The notes under the pieces are model-generated. The model worked only from the letters and a program-made list of their open reading frames with translations, did not search any database and was not told where the DNA came from. Source: Variibacter gotjawalensis (GTDB taxonomy: Bacteria; Pseudomonadota; Alphaproteobacteria; Rhizobiales; Xanthobacteraceae). Taken from it: a DNA stretch of 64,000 bases. The stretch lies in assembly GCF_002355335.1 (NCBI RefSeq), contig NZ_AP014946.1:248001-312000 (forward strand), read 5' to 3'. Of the stretch, positions 37,347 to 44,746 are shown piece by piece (within the stretch, counting starts at the first letter, position 1; every line of letters starts with the position of its first letter). A program made the position numbers and the translations under genes.

Positions 37347-38126
37347 TTACGCCCGCAACATCTTCATCGCGGCTTCATGCACGCGCTTGTCGCCGGCCGC
37401 GATGATGCGGCCACCCTGCTCGGCCAGGCCGCCGTCCCAACTCGTGATGATGCCGCCGGCGCCGCGCACGATCGGGATCAGCGCCATGATGTCGTAAGCA
37501 TTGAGCCCCGACTCGATGACGAGATCGAGCTGCCCGGCCGCCAGCATGCAATACGCGTAGCAATCGCCGCCGTAGCGCGAGAGCTTCACGACATTCTCGA
37601 CCGTGACGAATTTCGCGCGGTCTTCGGCGCTCATCAGCAGCGGGCTCGTCGTGAACAGCACCGCATCTTCGAGCGTCGCGCAGTGGCGCACATGCAGATT
37701 GCGCTCGCCGGACGGCCCGCGATAGCGCGCCATGTTGCCGTCGCCCGTGAAGCGCTCGCCCACATACGGCTGATGCATCATGCCGTAGACCGGCGTGCCG
37801 CCGCGCGTCAACGCGATCAGCGACCCCCAGGCCAGCATGCCGGAGATGAAGGATTTCGTGCCGTCGATCGGGTCGAGCACCCAGACATATTCGGCGTCGG
37901 TGCGCTCGTCGTCGAACTCCTCGCCGATGATCCCGTGCGTCGGGAAAGTCTGCTTGATCATCGTCCGGATGGTAACTTCGGCCGCGCGATCGGCCGCCGT
38001 CACCGGGTCGAAGCCCTGCTCGGCTTTGTTTTCGACGCCCAGCGAAGTGCGGAAGAAGGGGAGAATCGCTTTGCCGGAGGCGGATGCCAGACCATCGACG
38101 AAATTCGCAAAATCGACCGCGGTCAT
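37347..38126 (-). CDS. hisN: Histidinol-phosphatase, inositol monophosphatase family
   Basis: The 259-residue Mg-dependent phosphatase has GIIGEEFDDE (metal-binding Glu), DPIDGTKSFISG (the D-P-I-D-G-T signature) and the C-terminal GLNAYDIMALIPIVRGAGG (W/Y-D-x-x-A motif). The K-S-F-I-S-G version and the GGDCYAYCMLAAGQLDLV stretch are those of HisN rather than of true inositol phosphatases (SuhB). HisN performs the penultimate step of histidine synthesis in alphaproteobacteria lacking HisB-type phosphatase. The ATG at 38126 has AGGTG upstream; a TTG two codons earlier is less likely. An mmgR-like sRNA follows upstream on the other strand. Confidence 0.9.
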   Translation of the reverse strand: MTAVDFANFVDGLASASGKAILPFFRTSLGVENKAEQGFDPVTAADRAAEVTIRTMIKQTFPTHGIIGEEFDDERTDAEYVWVLDPIDGTKSFISGMLAWGSLIALTRGGTPVYGMMHQPYVGERFTGDGNMARYRGPSGERNLHVRHCATLEDAVLFTTSPLLMSAEDRAKFVTVENVVKLSRYGGDCYAYCMLAAGQLDLVIESGLNAYDIMALIPIVRGAGGIITSWDGGLAEQGGRIIAAGDKRVHEAAMKMLRA

Positions 38127-38466
38127 TGGCAATCACCTGTGAAAAGCAAAGCCAGCGGCGTGTAGCGCAATCATTGTAGTGCGGCAACCAGGCCTGAGAG
38201 CCTATTCGCCCTCCATCCCGCACGCATTTTGGAAGAACCTGTTCGCCGGGCGGTTCATAGTATGAATTAAGATTCCAATACTACGGAAAACACTGTGCTA
38301 TTTTTGGCACTTGCCTGCCCGGACGATCTTCCTTATATCGCTGAAGACGCCGCGCAAACTGGCAAAAAGTAAAATTAAATCAGTATCTTAAACGCGCCGC
38401 TCAGCACTAAACAAAAAACTTCTGATTGGGCTTGCGTTTTGTGCGGCGCACGGGCATATTATTGCG

Positions 38467-38561
38467 GTGCGGCAACGTTGACTTTGTCCGTTGTCGTACT
38501 GCCCTCCTTGGGCGTTTCCTCCCTAGACTTGGGCCGCTCCACAAGAGCGGCCCCTTTTTTT
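38467..38561 (+). ncRNA. mmgR: mmgR/suhB-type alphaproteobacterial small RNA
   Basis: Three hairpins flank exposed pyrimidine-rich stretches. H1 is GTGCGGCAACG (38467-38477) with CGTTGTCGTAC (38489-38499). H2 is GCCC-tcctt-GGGC (38501-38513). Then comes single-stranded GTTTCCTCCCTAGACTT, and finally a terminator GGGCCGCTC-cacaa-GAGCGGCCC plus seven T (38531-38561). CCTCC motifs in H2's loop and the linker can pair with Shine-Dalgarno sequences. The arrangement and the TTTCCTCCCT core match the RNA known as suhB or mmgR, which limits polyhydroxybutyrate granules in Sinorhizobium. Its place beside an inositol-phosphatase-family gene also fits. A promoter-like TTGCGT-N17-CATATT lies at 38432-38460. 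The 5' end is approximate. Confidence 0.75.
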
Positions 38562-38601
38562 GCCCTCACGCCAGCCGACGAAATTTCGCACTGCGGTAGC
38601 G

Positions 38602-39492
38602 CTATTCGGCGGCCGTCCGGAAGGGCAACAGCTCGTCGAGGGAAATGCGCGCCAGAATGCCGATGACGCTGTCGATATCCTGCCGCACGCGGTCGAAAGT
38701 TGGGCTACGTTCGAACCGCCGTTCATCCATATACAGCGCGCGGTTGAGTTCGATCTGCACCGCATGCAGCCCGCTTGACGGGTTGCCGTAGTGCTCCGTG
38801 ATGAAGCCGCCCGCATATGGCTTGTTGCGGTTGACCGTGTAGCCAAGTGATTCGAAGGCGGCCTCGAGCGCCAGCGTGATCGCCGGCGCGCAGCTGGTGC
38901 CGTAGCGGTCGCCGATAACGATATCGGCGCGCGGACGCTCATCCTTCACGTGGCTCGACGACGGCATCGAATGGCAGTCGACCAACACGGCGGTTCCGAA
39001 GGCGCGCTGCGTGCGCAGCATCAGCTTTCTTAAGCCCCGGTGATACGGCTTGTAGAGCACGTCGATCCGCCGCATCGCTTCGGCGACAGGTAAGCGCTCC
39101 TGATAAATCTCCTGCGCATCGCCGACGACGCGCGCCACGGTGCCAAGCCCGCCCGCCACGCGCATCGAACGCGTATTGGCAAAGGACGGCAGCCGCCCCT
39201 CGAACATGCGCGGGTCGAGCTCGTAAGGCTCGCGATTGAGATCGACATAGCAGCGCGGGAAATGCGCGCGCATCAGCGGAAAGCCGCGCCGCACAGCCGT
39301 TTCGAACAATTCGTCGACGAAGGTGTCTTCCGAGCGCCGCAGCGCATTCATCTCGAGGCGCGACTGGCGCAGGAACGCGGCCGGATACGTGCGCCCGCTA
39401 TGCGGCGAGTTGAAAACGAGCGGCCCGAGCCAATCGTTTGGCTCCAGGGTCTCGAACGGTGGGTCGAGCTCGGCTTCGCCGCGGTCACTCAT
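38602..39492 (-). CDS. N-formylglutamate amidohydrolase family protein
   Basis: This 296-residue protein belongs to the FGase family (PF05013), which releases formate and glutamate in histidine degradation, or acts on related N-formyl amino acids. Features are LVFNSPHSGRTYP, DTFVDELFETAVRRGFPLMRAHFPRCYVDLNREPYELD (metal- and substrate-binding region), VLVDCHSMPSSS and a conserved C-terminal HAVQIELNRALYMDE. It lies next to cpdR and the mmgR-like RNA and is not in a hut operon, so a role outside histidine degradation is possible. Start ATG at 39490-39492. Confidence 0.9.
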   Translation of the reverse strand: MSDRGEAELDPPFETLEPNDWLGPLVFNSPHSGRTYPAAFLRQSRLEMNALRRSEDTFVDELFETAVRRGFPLMRAHFPRCYVDLNREPYELDPRMFEGRLPSFANTRSMRVAGGLGTVARVVGDAQEIYQERLPVAEAMRRIDVLYKPYHRGLRKLMLRTQRAFGTAVLVDCHSMPSSSHVKDERPRADIVIGDRYGTSCAPAITLALEAAFESLGYTVNRNKPYAGGFITEHYGNPSSGLHAVQIELNRALYMDERRFERSPTFDRVRQDIDSVIGILARISLDELLPFRTAAE

Positions 39493-39653
39493 ACTGTCTC
39501 GTCTCGACTCAAATCTCCGCCCCTACGGCTCATATTGTCTCTCCGAGAGAAGTTGCGCGCAAGCATCATCGAAGATCGTTCTTTTTCACCCGTTATTTAC
39601 CCGACGCAGTGCTTATGACATCTATGACCCAAGCACCCGTGCAAACCGCCCAA

Positions 39654-40013
39654 ATGCAAAAGATCCTTCTGGCCGAAGACGACAACGACATGCGTCGCTT
39701 CCTGGTGAAAGCCCTGGAGGCCGCCGGCTATGAAGTCATCTCCTTCGACAACGGCCTGTCCGCTTACAATCGTTTGCGCGAAGAACCGTTCGAGCTCCTG
39801 CTCACCGATATCGTGATGCCGGAAATGGACGGAATCGAGTTGGCGCGCCGCGCCTCCGAACTCGACCCCGATATCAAGATCATGTTCATCACGGGTTTTG
39901 CGGCTGTCGCCTTGAACCCGGATTCGCAGGCGCCGCGTAACGCCAAGGTGCTCTCGAAGCCCTTCCATCTGCGCGATCTCGTCAACGAAGTTTCCAAGGT
40001 TCTCGCGGCCTGA
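39654..40013 (+). CDS. cpdR: Single-domain response regulator CpdR
   Basis: CpdR is the receiver-only protein that, when unphosphorylated, brings ClpXP to the cell pole to degrade cell-cycle proteins; phosphorylation through CckA-ChpT blocks this. The 119-residue form starts MQKILLAEDDND. The phosphate acceptor is Asp52 in LLTDIVMPEMDG, and the conserved Thr and Lys are in MFITGFAAVAL and KVLSKPFHL. The sequence is close to rhizobial CpdR1 throughout. Two upstream in-frame ATGs (39615, 39624) would add 13 or 10 non-conserved residues, and no start has a strong Shine-Dalgarno. Confidence 0.93.
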   Translation: MQKILLAEDDNDMRRFLVKALEAAGYEVISFDNGLSAYNRLREEPFELLLTDIVMPEMDGIELARRASELDPDIKIMFITGFAAVALNPDSQAPRNAKVLSKPFHLRDLVNEVSKVLAA

Positions 40014-40116
40014 ATCGTCCTTGCTTGGCAGAGCGCGAGCCGATATAGGAAGCGCGCTCGCGGGCAATTCTTGAGCAATCGCAAACAGCGGCTCGGAATT
40101 GCGTGATCGACGGAAT

Positions 40117-40191
40117 GGGCGCGTAGCTCAGCGGGAGAGCACTACCTTGACATGGTAGGGGTCACAGGTTCAATCCCTGTCGCGCCCACCA
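40117..40191 (+). tRNA. tRNA-Val (anticodon GAC)
   Basis: The acceptor arms GGGCGCG and CGCGCCC pair fully. The D arm is GCTC-agcgg-GAGC. The anticodon stem is CTACC/GGTAG with loop TTGACAT, so the anticodon is GAC (valine). The T arm is ACAGG-TTCAATC-CCTGT. The discriminator A and a genomically encoded CCA follow. Gene length 75. Confidence 0.97.
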
Positions 40192-40201
40192 TTCCGTCTC
40201 C

Positions 40202-40300
40202 AGAGCCGACCGGCTTTGATGAATCAAAGCGGACGGCTCTTCCCTTCATGAAGACGCATTTTCTTGACGTGAACCGGTCTCCACTTCACTTGAAAATGCT
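40202..40300 (-). repeat. Composite repeat, family E, copy 1 (hairpin plus 45-base core)
   Basis: Read on the minus strand, a 45-base core (40256-40300) starts AGCATTTTCAAGTGAAGTGG and ends CAAGAAAATGC. After a short spacer comes a hairpin, AGAGCCG-t-CCG-CTTTGAT..ATCAAAG-(C)CGG-t-CGGCTCT (40202-40240). The core matches 43 of 45 bases of the copy at 56627-56671. It lies directly downstream of tRNA-Val, where the hairpin could also help end the tRNA transcript. The core itself is an imperfect inverted repeat (GCATTTTC..GAAAATGC). Confidence 0.8.
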
Positions 40301-40352
40301 TCAACTCGCGGTCTTTCCTGACGAAAATCGCGATACGCCGCTTGGAAACACC

Positions 40353-40676
40353 ATGGCCTGGATCCTCCTGTTCATTGCCGGATTGCTCGAAGTCGCTTGG
40401 GCCATCGGGATGAAATACACCGAGGGCTTCACCAAGCTGTGGCCGAGCGTGTGGACCATCACCACGATGACGCTGAGCGCCGTCTTTCTCGGCCTCGCGC
40501 TCCGCTACCTGCCTGTCGGCACGGGTTATGCGGTTTGGGTCGGCATCGGCGCGGTCGGCACCGCGATTCTCGGCATCTACCTGTTCGGCGAATCACGCGA
40601 ACCAGCGCGGCTTTTCTGCCTCGGCCTCATCGTCGCAGGCGTCATCGGCCTCAAGATCGTCACGCCCGACCCGTGA
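40353..40676 (+). CDS. sugE: Small multidrug resistance family protein, SugE/Gdx type guanidinium exporter
   Basis: This 107-residue four-helix inner-membrane protein works as an antiparallel dimer. The N terminus [26 protein letters not shown] carries the essential membrane Glu (residue 13) and the W-A-x-x-M-K-x-x-x-G-F pattern typical of the SugE/Gdx branch rather than EmrE-like drug exporters. Later segments include [19 protein letters not shown] and [23 protein letters not shown]. By family knowledge the branch exports guanidinium with proton exchange. I found no convincing guanidine riboswitch upstream; a family E repeat occupies part of the leader. GGAAA precedes the ATG. Confidence 0.93.
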   Translation: MAWILLFIAGLLEVAWAIGMKYTEGFTKLWPSVWTITTMTLSAVFLGLALRYLPVGTGYAVWVGIGAVGTAILGIYLFGESREPARLFCLGLIVAGVIGLKIVTPDP

Positions 40677-40683
40677 GATTTGG

Positions 40684-41202
40684 CTAGCGCCAGGAAGATT
40701 GGTCGCGTGGTAGTCGAAAACGCGGGTCGATGACCCTGACCTGGCGCGGCAAGGCCGGTCCCCACATCCAGAGCACGAGATTGACGTCATTGGCGTCGGC
40801 TCCAGGCGCGAAACTTGGCACGCGAATTCCAGCAACTCCCTGTGCAACGAGCTGGTCGTGAATAGACCAAGAAGCCGGACGCTTGCCCTCGGCAAGCTCG
40901 GCAGCCCAGGCACATTTCATATCGTTGGCTTCGACGCCGTAGAGCGCTCGCTGCTCCTCGGCTGTTAGGTCAGCGATGGGATCGCAGTCGACTTCGTAAG
41001 CGCACAGCGTCAGCGGATCGATGCGGTGTGCCAACCCCTGGCTCGCTTCCTTCACCGCCGTGACTATGTTCAGCGCCAGATAGAGTGCGGGCACTCCTTT
41101 GGGATTGAAGCGCGCGCCCCTGATTGCGGCTCCGGATCCAGAAGTCGGGCTGAATGCCCATCGAGGATCGTGCGCTCGGTAGCAAACGCCGACGAACCTC
41201 AA
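40684..41202 (-). CDS. RES-domain toxin of a RES-Xre toxin-antitoxin pair
   Basis: This 172-residue protein is of the RES family, NAD-degrading toxins structurally related to ADP-ribosyltransferases. Expected residues are visible: Arg in CYRAHDPRWAFSPTSG, the second Arg in RGARFNPKGVPALYLA with its Tyr, the Glu in AVKEASQGL and a Ser in FAPGAD-NDVNLVLW context. I start it at a TTG (41200-41202) that overlaps the antitoxin stop as TTGA; this makes the protein begin at RFVGVCYRAHD, as in the family. No ATG is available at a sensible place. The coupled order (antitoxin first) fits RES-Xre modules. Confidence 0.88.
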   Translation of the reverse strand: MRFVGVCYRAHDPRWAFSPTSGSGAAIRGARFNPKGVPALYLALNIVTAVKEASQGLAHRIDPLTLCAYEVDCDPIADLTAEEQRALYGVEANDMKCAWAAELAEGKRPASWSIHDQLVAQGVAGIRVPSFAPGADANDVNLVLWMWGPALPRQVRVIDPRFRLPRDQSSWR

Positions 41203-41609
41203 GCAAACCCGCCGAGAGCCATATGATCTAAATAGTCTCGGACGGCTGACGCCTTGCCCTCTTTGACGACCGCCGCCGCCGTACGCTCGCCGAAAGCCGG
41301 GATCGGCTGAGCGCGATACCAAGCCAAGGCTTGTTGCGGCCCGCCTGCCCACTCAGACACAAGCGAAAGAATCTCCAGCACTTCGCGCAAGCGCGCCTGC
41401 GCTTTGGTCGCGCCACTGCGCTCGGCCCGGTAAAGCGTCTCCCGCGGCAAGCCGATCGTTTCAGCCAGTTGCGTCTTGGAGATGCCGAAGCGGTCAACGA
41501 CGCGGGTAGCGGCGATTTGCCCGCTGCTGTCCATCATCGACGCGACAAGCGGAGTCGCGATCGCAGCCATCGCTTTGGACTTCAGTGATGACCTAACAAC
41601 GTTCGCCAT
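41199..41609 (-). CDS. Xre/MbcA/ParS-type antitoxin (DUF2384)
   Basis: The 136-residue antitoxin has an N-terminal helical Xre-like DNA-binding part (RFGISKTQLAETIGLPRETLYRAE, a helix-turn-helix) and the C-terminal DUF2384 domain that caps the toxin (VLEILSLVSEWAGGPQQALAWYRAQPIPAF, then the KEGKASAVRDYLDHMALGGF end). Inverted repeats around the start codon suggest autoregulation. The RES toxin follows with a TTGA overlap. The pair is intact and so is probably active. Confidence 0.9.
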   Translation of the reverse strand: MANVVRSSLKSKAMAAIATPLVASMMDSSGQIAATRVVDRFGISKTQLAETIGLPRETLYRAERSGATKAQARLREVLEILSLVSEWAGGPQQALAWYRAQPIPAFGERTAAAVVKEGKASAVRDYLDHMALGGFA

Positions 41610-41642
41610 AACGCCTCATAAAACGCCACATAACTATGGCGA
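41602..41642. promoter_or_regulatory. Possible operator of the RES-Xre operon
   Basis: TTCGCCAT (41602-41609) and ATGGCGAA (41635-41642) are exact inverted copies 25 bases apart. The first overlaps the antitoxin start codon and the second lies in the promoter region. Such paired sites are usual for Xre-type antitoxins that repress their own operon. Confidence 0.5.
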
Positions 41643-41784
41643 AATATATGGCAAAGACATAGACCTTTCAACCGCAAACGTTGACAGGTCGGTCTCCGAC
41701 CTTTAGAAACCGCCGCAATCATGATCAATCGGTCGCGTGGGCGGCCCTGAAACAGTAACCGCACCGGCGGTTTGGTAGGATAAG

Positions 41785-41910
41785 ATGAAAGTTCGTAACT
41801 CGTTGAAATCGCTGCGCGGTCGTCACCGCGACAACCGCCTGGTCCGCCGCAAGGGCCGCGTCTACGTCATCAACAAGACGCAGAAGCGCTTCAAGGCGCG
41901 CCAAGGCTAA
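41785..41910 (+). CDS. rpmJ: 50S ribosomal protein L36
   Basis: This is a 41-residue, very basic protein: [17 protein letters not shown], then [20 protein letters not shown]. It matches L36 of the C-minus (zinc-free) type: where classical L36 has a Cys/His zinc site, here there is none, and the C-terminal KARQG extends beyond the usual end. Alphaproteobacteria normally have this version. It was too short for simple length filters. GGTAGGAT lies before the ATG. It appears to be transcribed alone. Confidence 0.93.
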   Translation: MKVRNSLKSLRGRHRDNRLVRRKGRVYVINKTQKRFKARQG

Positions 41911-42018
41911 TCGGCGGGGCGCATCAGCCCGCCTGACACACGCTGAGTTGAAATTTGAAGGCCTGCGCCACCCGCGCGGGCCTTTGCGCTTGCGTGCGCG
42001 ACGCGTTAGATTTTGCGC

Positions 42019-42645
42019 ATGAAGATACTGACGGTCTCTGTCGTCGCCCTTTTCATCGCCGCGTCTCCGGCCTTCGCACAAAGCTCGCGGCCGCAGATCG
42101 AACCGCGCACCAAGCAGGCAGAGCCTCGCGCCAAGCCTGCGCCGCGCCCCAACAAGCCGGATCGCAGCCGCGACCTCAACTTCCTGTTCGGTGCGCTGAA
42201 AGCGGCGCCCGACGCCGAAGCCGCAAAGTCGGTCGAAGTCCGCATCACGTCGCTGCTGGCGAATTCGGGTAGCGACACCACGGACCTGCTGATGCAGCGC
42301 GCCAAACGCGCGCTCGACGCCAAGGACAATGACCTCAGCCTGCAGCTGCTCGACGCTGTGGTCGATATCCGCCCGGAATTTGCCGAGGGCTGGAATCGCC
42401 GCGCAACGCTGCACTTCCTCAATAAGAACTACGTCGCGGCGATTGCGGATATCCGCCACGTGCTCGCGATCGAGCCGCGCCACTTCGGCGCGATGGTCGG
42501 CTTCGGCATGATCCTGCACGAACTCGACGAAGATGCGCTCGCGCTGAAGGTGCTGCGCAAGGCGCTCGAAGTGCACCCCTATCTCGAGCGCATCGATGAG
42601 CTTGTGAAGACGCTCTCGGAAAAAGTCGAAGGCCGCGAGATTTAA
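42019..42645 (+). CDS. Exported TPR-repeat protein
   Basis: The 208-residue protein has a signal peptide (MKILTVSVVALFIAASPAFA), a basic Pro-rich linker and about three tetratricopeptide-like helix pairs. These start at LNFLFGALKAAPDAEAAKSVE, then LLMQRAKRALDAKDNDLSLQLLDAVVDIRPEFAEGWNRRA, then FLNKNYVAAIADIRHVLAIEPRHFGAMVGFG. It is probably a periplasmic scaffold for protein contacts. I prefer the ATG at 42019; a TTG two codons upstream is also in frame. It is not linked by operon to its neighbours. The partner is unknown. Confidence 0.85.
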   Translation: MKILTVSVVALFIAASPAFAQSSRPQIEPRTKQAEPRAKPAPRPNKPDRSRDLNFLFGALKAAPDAEAAKSVEVRITSLLANSGSDTTDLLMQRAKRALDAKDNDLSLQLLDAVVDIRPEFAEGWNRRATLHFLNKNYVAAIADIRHVLAIEPRHFGAMVGFGMILHELDEDALALKVLRKALEVHPYLERIDELVKTLSEKVEGREI

Positions 42646-42648
42646 CCG

Positions 42649-42780
42649 CTTCGTCATTGCGAGAAGCGGCGAAGCCGCGACGAAGCAATCCAGGAATCAA
42701 ATCGTTAGCGCCCGTTGCCTTGCTCTGGATTGCCACGTCGCGCCAGCGCTGCGCGCATGTCGCTCCTCGCAATGACGAAG
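42649..42780. repeat. Palindromic intergenic repeat, family C
   Basis: A 132-base element with perfect 15-base terminal inverted repeats: CTTCGTCATTGCGAG at the left and CTCGCAATGACGAAG at the right. Inside are AGCAATCCAGG and CTGGATTGC, a second inverted pair. Only one copy is seen in this window. It fills the space between the convergent TPR and pyk genes, eight bases from the pyk stop. Confidence 0.8.
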
Positions 42781-42788
42781 AGGTTTGG

Positions 42789-44225
42789 CTACTCTTTCGC
42801 GGCGTCGCTGCCGACGAATGCGATGCGCACCATGTTGGTCGCGCCTGGCGTTCCGAGCGGAACGCCCGCCACGATGATGATGCGCTGACCGGCGCGCACG
42901 AACGCATCCTTGTAGGCGAGCTGGCACGCGCGATCGACCATGTCGTCCTGATCGTGCGCATCTTCGGCGACGACGCAGTGCACACCCCACGCGACCGACA
43001 AGCGGCGGCCGGTCGAGAGATTCGGTGAGATCGCGATGATCGGCGTATTCGGCCGCTCGCGCGCAACGCGCAACGCCGTTGCGCCGGACGATGTCCAACA
43101 CACCAGCGCGCCGAGATCGAGGGTCTCGGCGATCTGCCGCGACGCTGCCGCGATGGCGTCGGCGCCGGTCGCTTCCGGATCGGAGCGCTGCGCATTGATG
43201 ATCGAGCGGAAGTTCGTGTCTTTCTCGACCTCCTCGATGATGCGACTCATCGTGCCGACGGCCTCTGCCGGATATTGTCCGGCAGCGGATTCGGCCGAGA
43301 GCATCACGGCATCGACGCCTTCGTAAATCGCGGTCGCGACGTCCGACACTTCGGCGCGGGTCGGCACCGGTGACGAGATCATCGACTCCAACATCTGCGT
43401 TGCAACGACGACGGGCTTGCCGGCGCGGCGCGCAGCGCGCGTGAGTTGTTTCTGAATCGCAGGCAGTTTCTCGAGCGGCATCTCGACGCCGAGATCGCCG
43501 CGCGCCACCATGATGGCGTCGGAGAGTTCGAGAATATCCGCGATATGCGCGACGGCCTGCGGCTTCTCGATCTTCGACATGATCGAGGCGCGGCCGCGTG
43601 TGATCTTCTTGGCTTCCGCGACGTCGTCGGCGCGCTGGATGAACGAGAGCGCGATCCAATCGACGCCGACATTGAGTGCCGCGTCCAGATCGGAGCGATC
43701 CTTGTCGGTCAGCGCCGAGAACGGAATCAGCGTATCCGGCAGGCTGACGCCCTTGCGGTTCGACAGCTTGCCGCCGACTTCGACGCGCGTGACCGCGCGC
43801 GTCGGCGATGTCTCGACCGCACGAAGACGCACCTTGCCGTCATCGATCAGCAGCGTGTGTCCGGGCTCCAGCGCGGCGAGAATTTCCGGATGCGGAAGAT
43901 GCACGCGGGTGACGTCGCCCGGCGTCGTGTCGTTGTCGAGGATAAACTGCGCGCCGTTCTCGACCATCACGGCCGTATCGTTCGCGAACGCGCCGAGTCG
44001 CAGCTTCGGTCCCTGCAGATCGATCAGCACGCCGATCGGGCGGCCGTAATCTTTCTCGAGCCCGCGGATCGTCGCCACCATCGCGGCCATGCGATCGTGC
44101 GGCGTGTGACTCATGTTGATGCGGAAGATGTCGGCGCCGGCTTCGAACAGCTTGGCGATCATCGGACGCTCGCTCGAGGCCGGCCCCAACGTGGCCAGCA
44201 CTTTCGCTCGTCGCAAACGTCTCAT
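42789..44225 (-). CDS. pyk: Pyruvate kinase
   Basis: Pyk converts phosphoenolpyruvate and ADP into pyruvate and ATP. The 478-residue protein has the barrel start AKVLATLGPASSERPMIAKLFEAGADIFRINMSH, the metal- and substrate-binding stretch LIDLQGPKLR, the catalytic Lys region in SIMSKIEKPQAV, MVARGDLGVEMPLEKL, KPVVVATQMLESM and the C-terminal regulatory domain with LVCWTSSGATALRVARERP. All active-site residues are present. Its ATG overlaps the stop of the upstream DUF1036 gene by four bases, so the two are co-translated. Confidence 0.97.
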   Translation of the reverse strand: MRRLRRAKVLATLGPASSERPMIAKLFEAGADIFRINMSHTPHDRMAAMVATIRGLEKDYGRPIGVLIDLQGPKLRLGAFANDTAVMVENGAQFILDNDTTPGDVTRVHLPHPEILAALEPGHTLLIDDGKVRLRAVETSPTRAVTRVEVGGKLSNRKGVSLPDTLIPFSALTDKDRSDLDAALNVGVDWIALSFIQRADDVAEAKKITRGRASIMSKIEKPQAVAHIADILELSDAIMVARGDLGVEMPLEKLPAIQKQLTRAARRAGKPVVVATQMLESMISSPVPTRAEVSDVATAIYEGVDAVMLSAESAAGQYPAEAVGTMSRIIEEVEKDTNFRSIINAQRSDPEATGADAIAAASRQIAETLDLGALVCWTSSGATALRVARERPNTPIIAISPNLSTGRRLSVAWGVHCVVAEDAHDQDDMVDRACQLAYKDAFVRAGQRIIIVAGVPLGTPGATNMVRIAFVGSDAAKE

Positions 44226-44731
44226 TGTGTCACTTCCCGCGGCTGTCCAGAGGCGCGCGGCGGAGAGGATGAAGAGCCCGGCGGCAGCGGCCGCGTCGGC
44301 GCCTGTTCGGATGATTCAGTCAGTTGGACGGTCCAAGAAGGCTGCGACGTGGTGTCGACCTCGAAGAAACCGGTCTTCTCAAAACCACGTGCCAAACAAT
44401 CCTCCACACCGCGGATCGTGAACTCTTTGTCCCGCGTGCACATGAAGGCTTTGCCGGACCACTCACCGCCGCGATCATAATCTATCGCATAGATGTAATA
44501 GAACTGCGACGACAGCGTTCCGCGCAAGAGCGTCTCGCAGCTGCGAGACGACAGATTCCACCAGCCCTCGGTGGTCCAGGCTTCGCCCTCTTTGTAGCCA
44601 ATCGCGATGCCGACGCGGCTGCCGGTGTTGTTGCACAGCCGGAAGTCGGCGCGCGCGGCCTCACTCGTGATGCACCAGAACGTCAATGCGAGTAATCCGG
44701 CGCTAAAAAGTGAAGTTCGGGCAAGCCGCAT
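44222..44731 (-). CDS. DUF1036 exported protein
   Basis: The 169-residue protein has a signal peptide (MRLARTSLFSAGLLALTFWC..ARA). The DUF1036 domain begins FRLCNNTGSRVGIAIGYK and includes GWWNLSSRSCETLLRG and FMCTRDKEFTIRGVEDCLARGFEKTGFFEVDT, with four spaced Cys that could form two disulfides. The tail is Ser/Pro-rich. The family is widespread in Rhizobiales, often next to pyk, with unknown function. The stop overlaps the pyk start, an unusual and conserved-looking link between an exported protein and a glycolytic enzyme. Confidence 0.9.
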   Translation of the reverse strand: MRLARTSLFSAGLLALTFWCITSEAARADFRLCNNTGSRVGIAIGYKEGEAWTTEGWWNLSSRSCETLLRGTLSSQFYYIYAIDYDRGGEWSGKAFMCTRDKEFTIRGVEDCLARGFEKTGFFEVDTTSQPSWTVQLTESSEQAPTRPLPPGSSSSPPRASGQPREVTQ

Positions 44732-44746
44732 TGTGCTTCGATTCTC

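Noticed and set aside
40301-40352. Guanidine riboswitch (mini-ykkC or ykkC-III) before sugE
   Set aside because: I looked for paired ACGR-loop hairpins and the ykkC core. ACGA and ACGC occur, but without the flanking stems, and the leader is largely taken by a dispersed repeat.
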